Shown here one piece after another: positions 46,396 to 57,378 of a DNA stretch of 64,000 nucleotides; position 1 is the stretch's first letter, and every line of letters starts with the position of its first letter. The position numbers and the translations under genes were made by a program. Where the stretch lies: positions 372,001 through 436,000 of the forward strand of contig JAHEWK010000030.1 in the NCBI GenBank assembly GCA_020740775.1, read 5' to 3'. Source of the stretch: Ilyonectria destructans. Taxonomy: Eukaryota > Ascomycota > Sordariomycetes > Hypocreales > Nectriaceae. The notes below the pieces were generated by a model. The model had not been told where the DNA came from. It ran no database searches and was given only the letters and a program-made list of their open reading frames with translations.

Positions 46396-47595
46396 CTGAA
46401 GAATGGATGATTGCAAAATCATAGGGGGCGCACGGGCTAGCTGTGCGGGGTCGGGGCTCATGTGGCTGCAGGGCGGCCAATACATGAGCGCCCGGGCGCG
46501 CAACAGTAGTCAGCACCGTCCCAGTACATAAATTACAACACCAACAAGCACTGAGCATCTTGGAACTGCTGCACGTATATCGTATGGTAGATACTTACCG
46601 TAGTCTGATCATTAAACCCGTTCTTGAGCGCCTTGAATTCATGGCTTTGCCCTTGAACAAGATTATAGAACGTCGTAACTTGTGACAGGATGTGCCTCGT
46701 GGGTTTCATCGCGCTCACCGGCAATCCATGGGAAGCTCAGTACAGATGTAGACTGCTTCGCGCAAAATTTTCCAATTATAAAACTCTCGTCTGTTCACAG
46801 TAACTGCATAGCATTCATTTCAGCAGAGTAAGCACCAACACCGCACCCCGATAATTCCAGTCTCTGCGGCTGTCGCAGTAAATGCCCGCCAGCTTGTGCC
46901 CGCCAGCGTTTGTGGATGTTAGTGGCCGCTGTACCAACCGTACCTTATGGGGCGGTCAATTGGAATGAGCCAATAATATCGCGCAATTTGGCCCAGGGCG
47001 CCCATGTCAGGCTGCAGCCCAAGGTGCGTTGATCGGCAACCAACGAATGAGAGCCGTCGGGGGAAGTTGGAAGTATGTATGTGTGTTTCATTACGCCCGG
47101 TGAATGCCGGACCAATTAGGTGCTGCCACCCACACACAGCTCCTCTTGCTCCGGGTAGTGCCGTACCAACAACGTACTGCCCAGCAGCCAGAGCACATGC
47201 GTGGCCGTTGTAGGAAGCAATTGCGGGTCCACGTGGACTATTGGGCATGCTGCACCATACGAATAGCGGGCATTGTACCGGGATCCTCAAGCCACAACGC
47301 CCTTCATATTCCCGTTCAGTCAGCATGCGTTCAGCGGTGAAATTCCTAGACGCCACCTAAAAAAAAATGTGATACTTTGTGAGAACTAGTTTCCCACCGA
47401 TGTAGCCTTGAGTGGCGGCGGATTGGTTGCCCAAACGACTAGGGTAATGTGATTAATCGGACGGTAAAATGGGGGACAGCCACACCATTGTCAGCTCAGT
47501 AAAGACACATGATCCAAAAATCCTGACTGTACGTTAAGGATGACCGTTCCTGTGGAATTTTCACTTACCCTTCTCTTGGAGCAGTAGAATGCATC
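46396..47595. other. Intergenic with duplicated segment
   Basis: About 1.2 kb. Apart from the duplication noted separately and the expected promoter of methyltransferase 2, nothing was recognised. Confidence 0.4.
47098..47255. repeat. Diverged direct duplication, copy 2
   Basis: Second copy of the 45985-46135 segment, downstream of the zinc-finger relic. It suggests that the 3' end of a zinc-finger gene was duplicated and has decayed. Confidence 0.6.
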
Positions 47596-49288
47596 ATGGA
47601 CGAATTATCGCCGGAGAATGGAACACGGATTGTATGTTATTTGTCTCCTTCGAGCGATGCGCTGGCGCTGGCGCCCCGCCGTACTCGAAACCGGGCTGAT
47701 ATGGCTCGCAGGCTCCAGACGAAGACGCCGACGCCGACTCTGCCCTCGAAGTGGTAGGTTCGCGGCTGTGGAACCACAGGTTGACAGGCGAACGACCCAC
47801 TAACTTGGCTGAGCGAGTCTCTGGTATCGCTGAGATCAAGCATTTTTGCGTATCAGCAGGAAAACGGCCGGACATATCATGCCATGAGTGCAGGCAGTGA
47901 GAATCCCCGCCGTCGGGCCTTATCGCCCTTTGGCTGACAGTCATGCAACAGAATATTTTATGCCGAATGATGAGGTAAGTACACGCACACATTCCGTGGC
48001 ACGTCGAACCTCTTAGGACTTTAAGATAACCATCTACTTCCCTAGAGGGAGATAGAAAGACTAGGTTTGAACCACAGTCTCTCGGCCGGCCAACAGCAAG
48101 TAGGCACTGACAGCAACCCAGACTTGCAGCACCATCTCATGACCCTGACGATCGGGGACAGATATTGCCTGTGTCCTAAAAATGATGGTGCCGCCAGGGT
48201 TCTTGACCTTGGTACAGGCACTGGTATCTGGGCGATAGAGTACGGTGTGTTCCCACGCTGATATATTGTTCAAGATCCCCTGGTTTATGGCTAACTCAAC
48301 CACAAGCCGACGGTCATCCTGAGGCGGAGGTCTGCTTTCCTTCACTATGTTCGACTCCCCTCTGCTGATGAATAAGCTAGGTAGTCGGTGTTGATCTCAG
48401 CCCCGTGCAACCAGACTTGTAAGCTCCCGGTCCTTTCATAACCATGGGTATCATTACTGACCAGATCGTAGCGTACCAACAAATTGTTCTTTCGAGGTAT
48501 CGAGAGGAAGCGAACCATGTTTTTGAGAGCCAAGATGCTAACTTCTTATAATAAGATAAGACGACCTCGAGAAGGAGTGGACGTGGTCTAAGACGTTCGA
48601 CTTTATCTTTTGCCGGATGACGACAGGGAGTTTCGCTGATGATTTCAAGATTGTGGAGAATGCCTTCAAGTCCGCCTTAACCCTATCCCTGGTGTCATAC
48701 CATGTCCAACGACTGACAACAGACTCAATCTAGCCAACTTCAGCCCGGTGGCTACTTCGAAGCCCAAGACATAGCCCCATTACGCTGTGATGACGGCACT
48801 CTCTCCGAAACCTCGGACCTGTGGAGGTGGATGACTCTTATACAGGAGGGTTTGGAGAAGTTGGGGCGGTCTACTACCGCCGCTCAGGAGCGCAAGTCGA
48901 CAATGGAAGCCGTGGGCTTCGAAGGTGTGGTCGAGACAGTGTATAAGTGGCCAACGAATCATTGGCCGCGCGACAAGAAGTATAAAGACCTGGGTAAGTG
49001 GAGCCTGGTCACTATTGACTATGGGTTGGAGGCGGCGGCACTGGCGCCCCTAACGCGCGGGCTGGGCTGGTCGAGGGAGGAGGTGCTGGCGCTGGTTGCC
49101 AGGGCCAGAAAAGCACTCAGGGATACGAGTGTGCATGCTTATTGGCCAGTGTGAGTAGCGTGCTCCTGATGCAGAGAGTTGCTAATAGATCCAGATATGT
49201 TGTTTATGGCCGCAAGCCTGTCAGGTCATCGGATCCGACGGCCGTGTCACCGTCGACATCTCCACCAGCGGAGGGATCAATGAGCTGA
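47596..49288 (+). CDS. LaeA-like SAM-dependent methyltransferase 2 (11 exons, one unusual junction)
   Basis: Proposed exons: 47596-47631, 47712-47753, 47788-47896, 47952-47974, 48046-48244, 48307-48329, 48381-48418, 48472-48518, 48561-48669, 48734-49150 and 49195-49288, 378 residues. Landmarks in order are an acidic N-terminus (APDEDADADSALEV), ENGRTYHAMSAGKYFMPNDE, motif I VLDLGTGTGIWAIEYADGHP, GVDLSPVQPDFVPTN, DLEKEWTWSKTFDFIFCR, LQPGGYFEAQD and HAYWPVYVVYGRKP. Exon 8 is the weak point. The donor expected from the family (after CSFE, 48496) leaves the frame off by one; the frame closes only with a GTTTTT donor at 48519 and a 42-base intron. So the gene is either spliced unusually or carries a one-base lesion. 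It is related to methyltransferase 1 but clearly diverged. Confidence 0.62.
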
Positions 49289-50899
49289 TGGAGTTGGGTT
49301 ATTGCCGAGGTATAATCGTCATAATCGGTGTAGGCATGAGTCCTCCACGCGAGTTTTCAGCGGCAATGGGCCAATGGCAATCGTACTTGAAAAATGGTAC
49401 CCGAGCTAGCTATCTGTCATCTCTCGGTACCACCCGGGGAGTCGTTTCAGAACTAAAGAAGCCAATCCAGCAGGATTTTCCTCCCTTTGGTGCATTGTAG
49501 AACTCTGAGATTGTATCTATCTTTTGCATCTTCCATAGTGCTCAGCCAGTTTGATCTGTGTTTTGCATCGCGAAAGGAAATAGCTCTTGGATTCACATAG
49601 GGAGCTTGATTAGACTGTTGGAATTGTTCGAGGTATCCAAAGAAGTCTTGCCCGAGGGATTGTGGATCGGTCGGTGACTCGTGGGTAATAATCGCCTACC
49701 CGAGGATAACGTATCAGTATCACCTAACACCTTTCTGCATGGTCTGTATGGTTGTATAGAATTAGATTTAGGAGACCTTCGACTAGTTTGAATGCTTCAG
49801 TCATAATTGAGAGTCAAAAATTGCTGGTATATAAAGAGCTCCGGCCGGCCAGTGTTGCTAATAATATGGCAATAAAACAATATACTGCAATACATACGAC
49901 ATGATATGCCCTACACGATATTGTACCAATACAATATGCAGATTGCCATTTAATATCGGGATGTCCATATTGGCAATATATTGTTTGTATTGGCTTGTCG
50001 CTTTGGAGGAAAAGTTCATTTGTTTGTTGACAATTTGACTAACTGACACGCGATGACGCGTGAAAAAAGGCGTGATGGAGGTGTCAATCGAGTACTATAG
50101 GGTAGCAGTCCCCCAACACTGCACAAAGGAGTAGAGACGACCTCAATGCCTCAACAACGCCTTCTGTTTGTTCAAACGTCGCGACGAAAAGCTTCGTCAG
50201 TATCAGACGACATTTCGAAACTCTCCAGCCAGAAATTGCGTGATCCAGACGAGAGCCAAACCTTTCAATGCCAACCATCGCGACCTCGCACGGCTTCCAC
50301 AGCTTCGTGTGCTAAGCCAAGAACATCATGGGTCTTCTCTCATATGCCAGACGAGGAGATAGAGACGAGATACTACAACCAATGTACCGGAAAAGAGGAA
50401 TAACGGACCCGCCTCCCGATAGTCACGGTCTCCCCAAAGGCGCGCCCCGAACAGCTACGGTGACAAACATACGGACTATTCTCGAACAAGGCGAAGGGGC
50501 TTCCGCAAAGATACGACGAGCAGAGTTATGAGTGGTGTCTGGACTACAAACAGATGTCCAAGCGCTGTGTTACTTTAACAGGATCAAGAGAATGGATGAA
50601 GGAGGAGATGATGTCATATCTAGACTGGAGCAAGGCAGAGGATGAACGCGTTGACGAGGTGTCAACGAGATCTGGAGGGCGATTGAGAAGGATAGCGAGG
50701 AACAACAGTCTTTGTATTTATCCAAATAGCTAGAGAGTCCGTATTTTCTACTTTAATTTGAGTGTATTCCGTTAATAGCAGCGGCCTCTAGGAACTGCAG
50801 TTGTGTTGTAGTCGATAGAGGCTTACATAATGCGCACGTTTCTACATGCACAGGTACCCGTGCGCCTAGTCGGCGCTGTCTCGGCTGCGGACTTTCTTT

Positions 50900-51180
50900 C
50901 AACAATTCTCGTACGAAATGTTTGTTAAAAGTAGAAACCAGCTGTGGCTCTCTCCATTGAAAAAGTTCCTTCGAAAGTTTTCGAGCGAAGATTTAGCTAA
51001 AAATAGATAACTGTAGGGTGAGTGCTCTTTCAGCGATTCTCGTACGAGATTTTCATGTTCGATAGCATAATGTGTACAGTCTTCTGAGAGCTTTCGTACG
51101 AAAATCATGAGACTTTTGCTAAAAATAGATAGCTTCCTCTCAAGCTCTTCATATGAAATTCTTTCTAAAAATAAGTTAGA
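50900..51180. repeat. Degenerate repeat with TCGTACGA and CTAAAAATAGATA boxes
   Basis: Boxes like TTCTCGTACGAAAT or TTTCGTACGAAAA recur at about 50905, 51037 and 51085. They are followed at variable distance by (G)CTAAAAATAGATA-like boxes at about 50995, 51117 and 51163. The order suggests a decayed tandem array with a unit near 70-100 bp. Confidence 0.5.
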
Positions 51181-51752
51181 ACGCAGCGTTATGGGTGGTT
51201 AAAGACAGCTCCCTGGGCACAGTTAGGGTTGGAAAAATGGACACTGCTTGATATCGAACGAAGGTGGCCAAAGTTGGCTATGGCCACAAAAGTCTGATCA
51301 ATTAAAAATAGATGTCTGTTGAATTTGGACTCTGGCCTTACCGCATTATATACCGAGCCATTCTAACTAAACAAATGTCTAGAGAGCAGGTGGATGGATG
51401 TGACTTAGTGTATGAAAAAGATCTAAAAGAAGACTCCGGAAACCCTCAGCGACTTTGATTAGGTGATAAAAGGCTAATCTATAGAAACCGGATATTTTCC
51501 ACTCAGCTAGTTACCAGATTCTTTACTGGCCGAGCTTGCTACGCCTAATGCTCCTGGTGTCATCTTTGCGGTGGTTACCCGAATGAGACGCTTGATAGAG
51601 GCTCGCTTGGATGGAGTCCGACGGAGTTGTCACCCCTCGCGCATCGCTACCAATCATTCAACTGCTGGGCCGTACATGATGCCTTCGTACGCCGTGCACG
51701 ATTCTCATTGCCTGCTTGCATGACCTCGACTGCTGATCCTTCTTAGGCTCAG

Positions 51753-51820
51753 CTACGGTCCTGGGACAGCTGTGGTCCTGGGACAACTGTGATTCTGGGA
51801 TAGCGACGGTCCTGGGACAG
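51753..51820. repeat. Minisatellite, four 17-bp units
   Basis: Four consecutive units of type CTGTGGTCCTGGGACAG with few changes. Confidence 0.85.
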
Positions 51821-51898
51821 ATGTGGTTAGTTCATGAAGAGAAGACTGGTCAAGTGTGAGATTAGTACACACGACGCTCCCTTCTAAGCTTTCTTCAA

Positions 51899-53083
51899 CT
51901 ACATGTCGCTGTGACTGTCCTCGCCATTGCCCACCACAACCGTGGTCTCAACCGTCTTTGTGATACCATGCGGGCTAGGATATGTGGCTAGATTTATCTC
52001 AGAGCTGCCTTCACGAGCTGGCACGTCTTTCCCTAACTTGCTCAAAAATGTGTTGCCCGACTGCGGCAAGGCGGGGCTGCCGCTAATGACAACTCGGGAA
52101 GTGACATGATTGGTTGGGTTAGATTTGTGACTGCTACTCGCGTACCAACCATCTCCACGCCCAGCCGCACCACTCCGCACAACCTTAGAGATTAAAACAG
52201 CCATTAGGAGCTCGATATGTAGCTTGGCTATGTATGCGACAGGGGCGAATTGGACGTATCTACGTGGGAGAAGTTAGTCGATCGCCCGTGGGAGCACCAA
52301 GGATGGAACAGCCGCCGCAGTCGGAAACTCACAAGTAAGGGTCTGGCAAACTCAAGAAGCCGAGGAGCAGAATATCCATAGACGTAGAGATAAATACCAT
52401 TCCAACGTTGAAGTTGAAGAGCCTCCAATACTTGCTCAGCCCGTCTGCAATCAGGCGGAATCGCACCAAATACAAGAAGTATAAGTTGAGTCCTAAGTCA
52501 ACGACGAGGAAAAAAGACTTCTCGACTTTTTCGAACATGTGGTTAAGAGTAATCTGGTAAGGTGTAGCTGATGGCATCTGCGCGGTAGTCCAGATATAGC
52601 AAACGGCGATATTAATGCACCCGATAGGGATCGCTAGACCCCATTTCAGCTTCCTGGCTCTGCGATTGTTGGTCATGATTAAGGCGATGCGGTTGGCAAT
52701 GATTTGTGGCAGGAGTTGTGTCTGGATTGCCCATAGTGCCACTGCAAATTTATTAGTCTCAGACTTTGTCACAGTAATCCTATCTTGGTTGTAATTACCA
52801 GTAGCCAAGTAGAATGCAAGACTGGAGATCCTTGTTAGTATTGATTCGAGTGCGATGGCCGAGCGACTGGGATTCACCTTCCCGGAATGATTTCGTTCAG
52901 GTACAGATATCTAACGAGGGCAAAGACAAAATTTACCCATGCCTCTACCCAGATCATATATAAGTAGGCGTTAGCAAGGCTTCGTGTGCGTCTCCATATG
53001 CTTCGTGTCTGTTGCAAAGTCTTCGCAAAAGTAAACACAAAGATGCCCAGAAAGAGCCCGAAGTATATAGAAGCGAGATCCAT
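51899..53083 (-). CDS. Seven-span integral membrane protein, paralogue C
   Basis: Exons 53083-52878, 52821-52799 (23 bases), 52741-52333 and 52259-51899 join in frame to 332 residues. An upstream in-frame Met at 53110 would add nine residues. It shares with paralogues A and B the 23-base second exon, VALWAIQ, IANRIALI, KLKWGLAIPIGCINIAVCYI, VEKSFFLVVDLGLNLYFLYL and YVQFAPVAYIAKLHIEL. The IWIPA motif is changed to IWTTA. The C-terminal tail is short and polar. It is the most diverged of the three. Its downstream side faces an empty stretch, and the first secreted cysteine-rich gene lies 0.9 kb away. Function unknown. Confidence 0.75.
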
Positions 53084-53945
53084 GGTAAAGTTCTGAAGAG
53101 AGTAGAGCAATAATGCAACGAGATAGACTAGGACCGAAACCGAGACCTAAGCGCTGGAAAGTGGACGTGGAAGGTAAGACTGCCCAGATTCACTCTCACC
53201 TCTTGAAAAGTCGTGGGGAGTTAAGTAATTGTAGAACCTCATGGACGAATGGGTTTTTCTTTGCCGACCGCAGCCCCTCCGTCCCCCCTAAGCATCCCGG
53301 GGATTAGGATCAACACTCCTAGAGGAGGTGGTGTGCATTCTCGCGATCATGTATGCAGGACCGGTTCACGGACCAGGCTTCTTGGTGGCACTAAGACCGC
53401 GATTTTGCGGTCGGCATTTGGTTTACCAGGTTGACGAGGAACTCTCATTGACTACCCCTGAAAACATTCGTCGCCTACCCCATGTCATGCTAGCATGACC
53501 TTATTTCCCATACAAAATTTAACGCCGTCTACTAGACGACGAGGGACATAGGTGTCAGGGACATAAGTGTCAGGAGCTGGCAAACGCTAGCGCTCGTGAA
53601 ACCGAAGCTAGACGTAAACCCCACATTATGATGGCTACCCGTACGAACTTCTCCGTTCTCACGCTCCTTCTGCCCTTAGGGAATAACAGTGCTCACACTA
53701 ACGTGTTCTATTGAAACTAGGTTTCGGAAATAATAACGAATGGCGAAGCCTTTAGATACAGGTTAGGCTGATGAGGGCAAATAGATAAAATGAGTGAGAT
53801 AATGGGCACCGGAAATTAGGCTGTGGTCTGCTTCCTGGCTTTCCTGACGAAGGCTTGCAGCGGCGCCGACCAAGCGCCAGCGAGAAGGCCCGAGAAGGCC
53901 CCCTCGCCTGCCTAGGAGCTAGCTCCATGTCTGATCAGTTTGCAA
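53084..53945. other. Intergenic between paralogue C and secreted protein 1
   Basis: No gene seen. Contains a two-copy direct repeat of GGGACATAGGTGTCAG type at about 53545-53575. Confidence 0.45.
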
Positions 53946-54326
53946 CTACTTAGGGCAGCCAATTCCCCAACCCGTCTTAGTGTCACAGCAGTCGGCGTCC
54001 TAGTATAAGCTGTTAATATCCTGTAATTAAAGATTAAACAAGTTTGACTTACGCATGTGTCGGAGACAGGCTTCCCATTTCGCATGACGTTGTAACAAAA
54101 GTTGGCGGACTGGCTAGCACACCAAGGAGCATCGTGATTCTGGTTCATGCATGACTTCTGGCCTCGACCCCAGCAGCAATCTGTCCGAGGATTGTTGAAT
54201 CCAATTTTGCACTGCACAACGTAAGTAAAGGAAGTAGGAACGGTGGAAAAGACATACCTCCGCGGCATATGCAGCTGGAATAGCAAAAGCGGAAATGAGA
54301 GTTGTAATAGCGACTGAGAGCTGCAT
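53946..54326 (-). CDS. Small secreted cysteine-rich protein 1
   Basis: Exons 54326-54258, 54211-54053 and 53999-53946 join in frame to 93 residues. Exon 1 is a signal peptide (MQLSVAITTLISAFAIPAAYA) plus AE. The mature part begins at a Cys and carries TDCCWGRGQKSCMNQNH, WCASQSANFCYNVMRNG, KPVSDTC, then DADCCDTKTGWGIGCPK and stop. Ten cysteines suggest a disulfide-stabilised secreted protein. It is one of three paralogues here with identical intron positions: the first intron just before the first mature Cys, the second right after the PVSxTC Cys. I do not recognise a described family. Effector, antimicrobial or surface roles are possible but unproven. Confidence 0.82.
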
Positions 54327-55655
54327 GATGAATGACAGGAGATGGCGGTGTTGATAGCAAAGAATGCAGATGGATGGAGCTGAACCTCTAATGTTCAGTG
54401 ATCGTGTAATGAGTTGGATCTGGAAACGATCAGGAGATTTAGGGATGAATGAGGTCTATATAAGTTTTGGTATCCAGGCGAATAGCTCTGCTGCCTGGTA
54501 CTTTGATAATTCCAGGCTTCCAGAAGCGGATTTACGCTCGTATACCCCTGAAGATTTTGAAATAATGACATCTTTGTGTTTAGAGGCTTTGGATCCAAAT
54601 ACAACGACGCCCGTCATGACTCGTTTAGTTGGGGCCTGAGGTCCTCATCTCATGTCTTACCCACGAGTCATCAACTGGAAGGTGGATCCTAGTCATCCGG
54701 AGCGCCCGAAACTCTGAGTTTGCGGGTTTAACTAAAAACTAGACTTCCAGAGAAACCGGCAGGGTAAGGTAGTGCCGTCATGTGATTAGCGTGTGGGTCA
54801 GTCGATCCTAATCTATGAGGAAGTTCTGTTAAGCCTATTCGATGATTCTAGCCTGGAAGCTTAATCTGAGTTAGATAGAACACGACTAAGATATTGTTTT
54901 GACTTTAATCTAACGCCCGGGTAGAATTTGTCGTCCGGGTGGTGATGTGCTAACAAAGCCTAAATCCGTAAGCACACTAAGTGCCTAAAGATTTTACATG
55001 GATTCTGACCAACCTCTTGTACGTTCGTTTTCGGTATGTTGGTGCAATTGTGACTTGCCGAACGACGCGAAGTCGTAATTATGCCACGCAAGCCCGGACC
55101 CTGTGTAGAGCTTTTAATTTCCCAAGTTCTCTGCGCTGATCCTAATCATCCACATAGTTCCACTATCATTTGTAGCTGTTAGTCCGCCGCGGAGAGAGAG
55201 AAGATTCAGGGCTTACTCCACGAACTGAACGTAACGATGAGACTATTTTGATTATGCGCAGGCGAGACGAGCCTTGAGGGACAAATGGATTGGATGAAGT
55301 CCGGGACTTTGAATGGCCGTGCCTGAGATGTATTCCGATTTGATACTTCGCAACTACAGGCCGCCTCGCACGGAAAACGACACCCCCCAGAATTTAACGG
55401 CAGCAGCGTGGAAATCTTAATATAACACACATTCTTTTAATCATTGGGTCTTGGACCATGACTTGTGAGCGGCACAGGAAGGATTGATGTTCATTTGAAC
55501 TGCGAGTTCAACGATCTGGAGTATAAATTTATTCACTCAGACTTCAGTTCTAAGAATATAGAAACATCCCATGACACAGTAAATAATTTCCATTGCCCAC
55601 GTCTCCCAGAATCCCGAGCAGGAGAATATTTCCCAATTACTTGGAGCCGACCAAG
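54327..55655. other. Intergenic between secreted proteins 1 and 2
   Basis: About 1.3 kb; holds the promoter of secreted protein 1. The 91-codon open frame at 54364-54639 overlaps that promoter and has no supporting feature. Confidence 0.45.
54456..54463 (-). promoter_or_regulatory. TATA box of secreted protein 1
   Basis: Minus strand TTATATAG about 130 bases before the ATG at 54326, comparable to those of the two paralogues. Confidence 0.5.
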
Positions 55656-56036
55656 TTACTTAGGGCACCCAGTTCCCCAGCCGTTGAGGGTGTTGCAGCA
55701 ATCAGCATCCTTCAAAGGTCAGTCATACACTTTGTTAGGCCCATCAGTATAAGACTTACGCAAGTCTTCGACACTGGCTCGCCGTCCCGTATGATATTGG
55801 TGCAGTAGTTTGCAGAGTCACTCTTACAAAACTGACTGTTGTGGTTTTGTCTCTGGCAAGATTTATAACCGTCGTTGCCTCCCCAACAGCAATCGGTCCG
55901 GTACGCACTGCCAATTCGACACTGTTCATCGTAAGTAAATACCTATGAGGTATAAGAAGGTGTTCCGTACATGCGCTGCAAGGGCAGTATGAACAATGGT
56001 GGCAAGGCCAAAGAGAAGGATCTGGGAGAGCTGCAT
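55656..56036 (-). CDS. Small secreted cysteine-rich protein 2
   Basis: Exons 56036-55971, 55921-55760 and 55709-55656 join in frame to 93 residues, the same length as protein 1. Signal peptide MQLSQILLFGLATIVHTALA, then a Cys-led mature domain with RTDCCWGGNDGYKSCQRQNH, QFCKSDSANYCTNIIRDG, EPVSKTC and DADCCNTLNGWGTGCPK. All cysteines of protein 1 are kept, while residues between them differ at about half of positions. Splice sites are at the same places in the protein. It lies in the same orientation as protein 1. Confidence 0.82.
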
Positions 56037-56151
56037 CTTGGTGGCAATGAGTGGCTGATAGGCGATGATAATGATGAGTGACTAAGGGGAGGTGACACTC
56101 TTGCTGAAAGTCTGGTGGGCAGTATGGTGTGCTACGAATTACCTGGGTCCT

Positions 56152-56158
56152 TATATAG
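56152..56158 (-). promoter_or_regulatory. TATA box of secreted protein 2
   Basis: Minus strand TATATAA within CCTATATAAGG, about 117 bases before the ATG. The same 11-mer precedes secreted protein 3. Confidence 0.6.
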
Positions 56159-57255
56159 GTTTTTAGAAGTCATATTCTTGTGATAAGTCTTCGTAGTCTG
56201 CAAACCTAGCCCCCTTTCTCTCTGGAGGCTACAGAGTCATGAAAACACAAATCTGGTTTAGCGAAATGAAGAGATACAAGGGATTCCATGGCACTAACTT
56301 GGTGTTGTTGTCACCTACCGTTACCGCAAGTGAATTAGCCTATCAATCCCAACCACAGTAGTGTCTGTTCAAACTCTTAGTCTATTCTTCTTACATGAGT
56401 TGCTGAACTCTAACACGCGAGTCGAAGGCATCACACCTTTTGTCCCTTTCGGCCCTTTTCAGACGACCCCGGATTCTCTCGGGGGTACCCGAACCGTATG
56501 AAGACGGATGTGATTCTTGAAACTGCTCTCATTAACCATACCCCTACCAATGGAGTGAAGTGCTGCCCAGCGGGAAGCTAATTACGTATTAGCATCCGTA
56601 AACTTAGAGTTTCCCTTCAAAGTTAGATTAGTATTAGAATACGAGACTTCCATTGTCATCTTGCTCTAGTCAGGCAAGACTTCTCCTTCCCCTGCGTCCA
56701 TAAAATTGACTTTCTCGAACGGTCTTATGACCTGTATTCATGAGTGGCATAAGCAGCCACCTGAGATTACAATGAGGCTCATAATTAAGTGCATATCCTA
56801 AGGATCCGACTGTTCCCCGTCTGGTATTCTGTGGTGGGGGAAAATGGCCTTGGTAGGACGGACTGTCATATTGTCACATCTCTCGGTACCTTTTGGCATT
56901 GGGTTATTCAAGCTGCACAGTTATCTCCGCAGAATCGAATTTCCTGTGCTGGGCCGAGCCTCATAGAAAGTAACGCACGGTTACAAGTGAGTTCCACTCT
57001 TCGCTCTGCTCGTAACAGGGAGGAGCTCAGTTGATCAATGGGGGAAGCGGGGTTACTAGAGTGGAGCGAAGTGTGGAACCAACTGACTAGTGGAATGATC
57101 GGCGTTGCCCGACTTGCCAACGTCCTGAAATCAACTTGGGGAAACAGTGCTCCCCGTCGGTTCCACAGTTAATTCTACTCCGTTGACCGACTTTTTACCA
57201 AAGGTCAGAGACGATAGGGCACTGGTATCGATTTCAATCTGTCTTCTCTCTTTCC
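56159..57255. other. Divergent promoter region between secreted proteins 2 and 3
   Basis: About 1.1 kb between two genes transcribed away from each other. No gene recognised within it. Confidence 0.5.
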
Positions 57256-57262
57256 TATATAA
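57256..57262 (+). promoter_or_regulatory. TATA box of secreted protein 3
   Basis: TATATAA within CCTATATAAGG, about 117-123 bases before the ATG at 57379, matching secreted protein 2 in sequence and distance. The leader between is rich in CAACAA and CTCACTC. Confidence 0.6.
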
Positions 57263-57378
57263 GGGAGAGGAGCCTGCCCGGATCCAAGTCAGATCATTCT
57301 TCCATACACAACAACAATCGTCTCACTCACTTCCCACTTCTCAACACAATAACTTACTGAATACTCAGCTTAATCAAC

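Larger units (their letters stand above)
49289..51898. other. Intergenic, AT-rich, with repeats and decayed open frames
   Basis: About 2.6 kb. Frames at about 50150-50740 read protein-like in pieces (for example YEWCLDYKQMSKRC) but shift and stop; the source is unknown. An AT-rich inverted repeat lies at about 49870-50000, and dispersed TCGTACGA-centred repeats at 50900-51180. Confidence 0.45.

Noticed and set aside
47319..47350. Sequence resembling a small-subunit rRNA segment (AGCGGTGAAATTCC)
   Set aside because: Match is limited to about 14 bases; flanks do not fit rRNA.
54364..54639. 91-codon frame opposite secreted protein 1
   Set aside because: Overlaps the promoter of that gene on the other strand and has no motif or relatives in the window.
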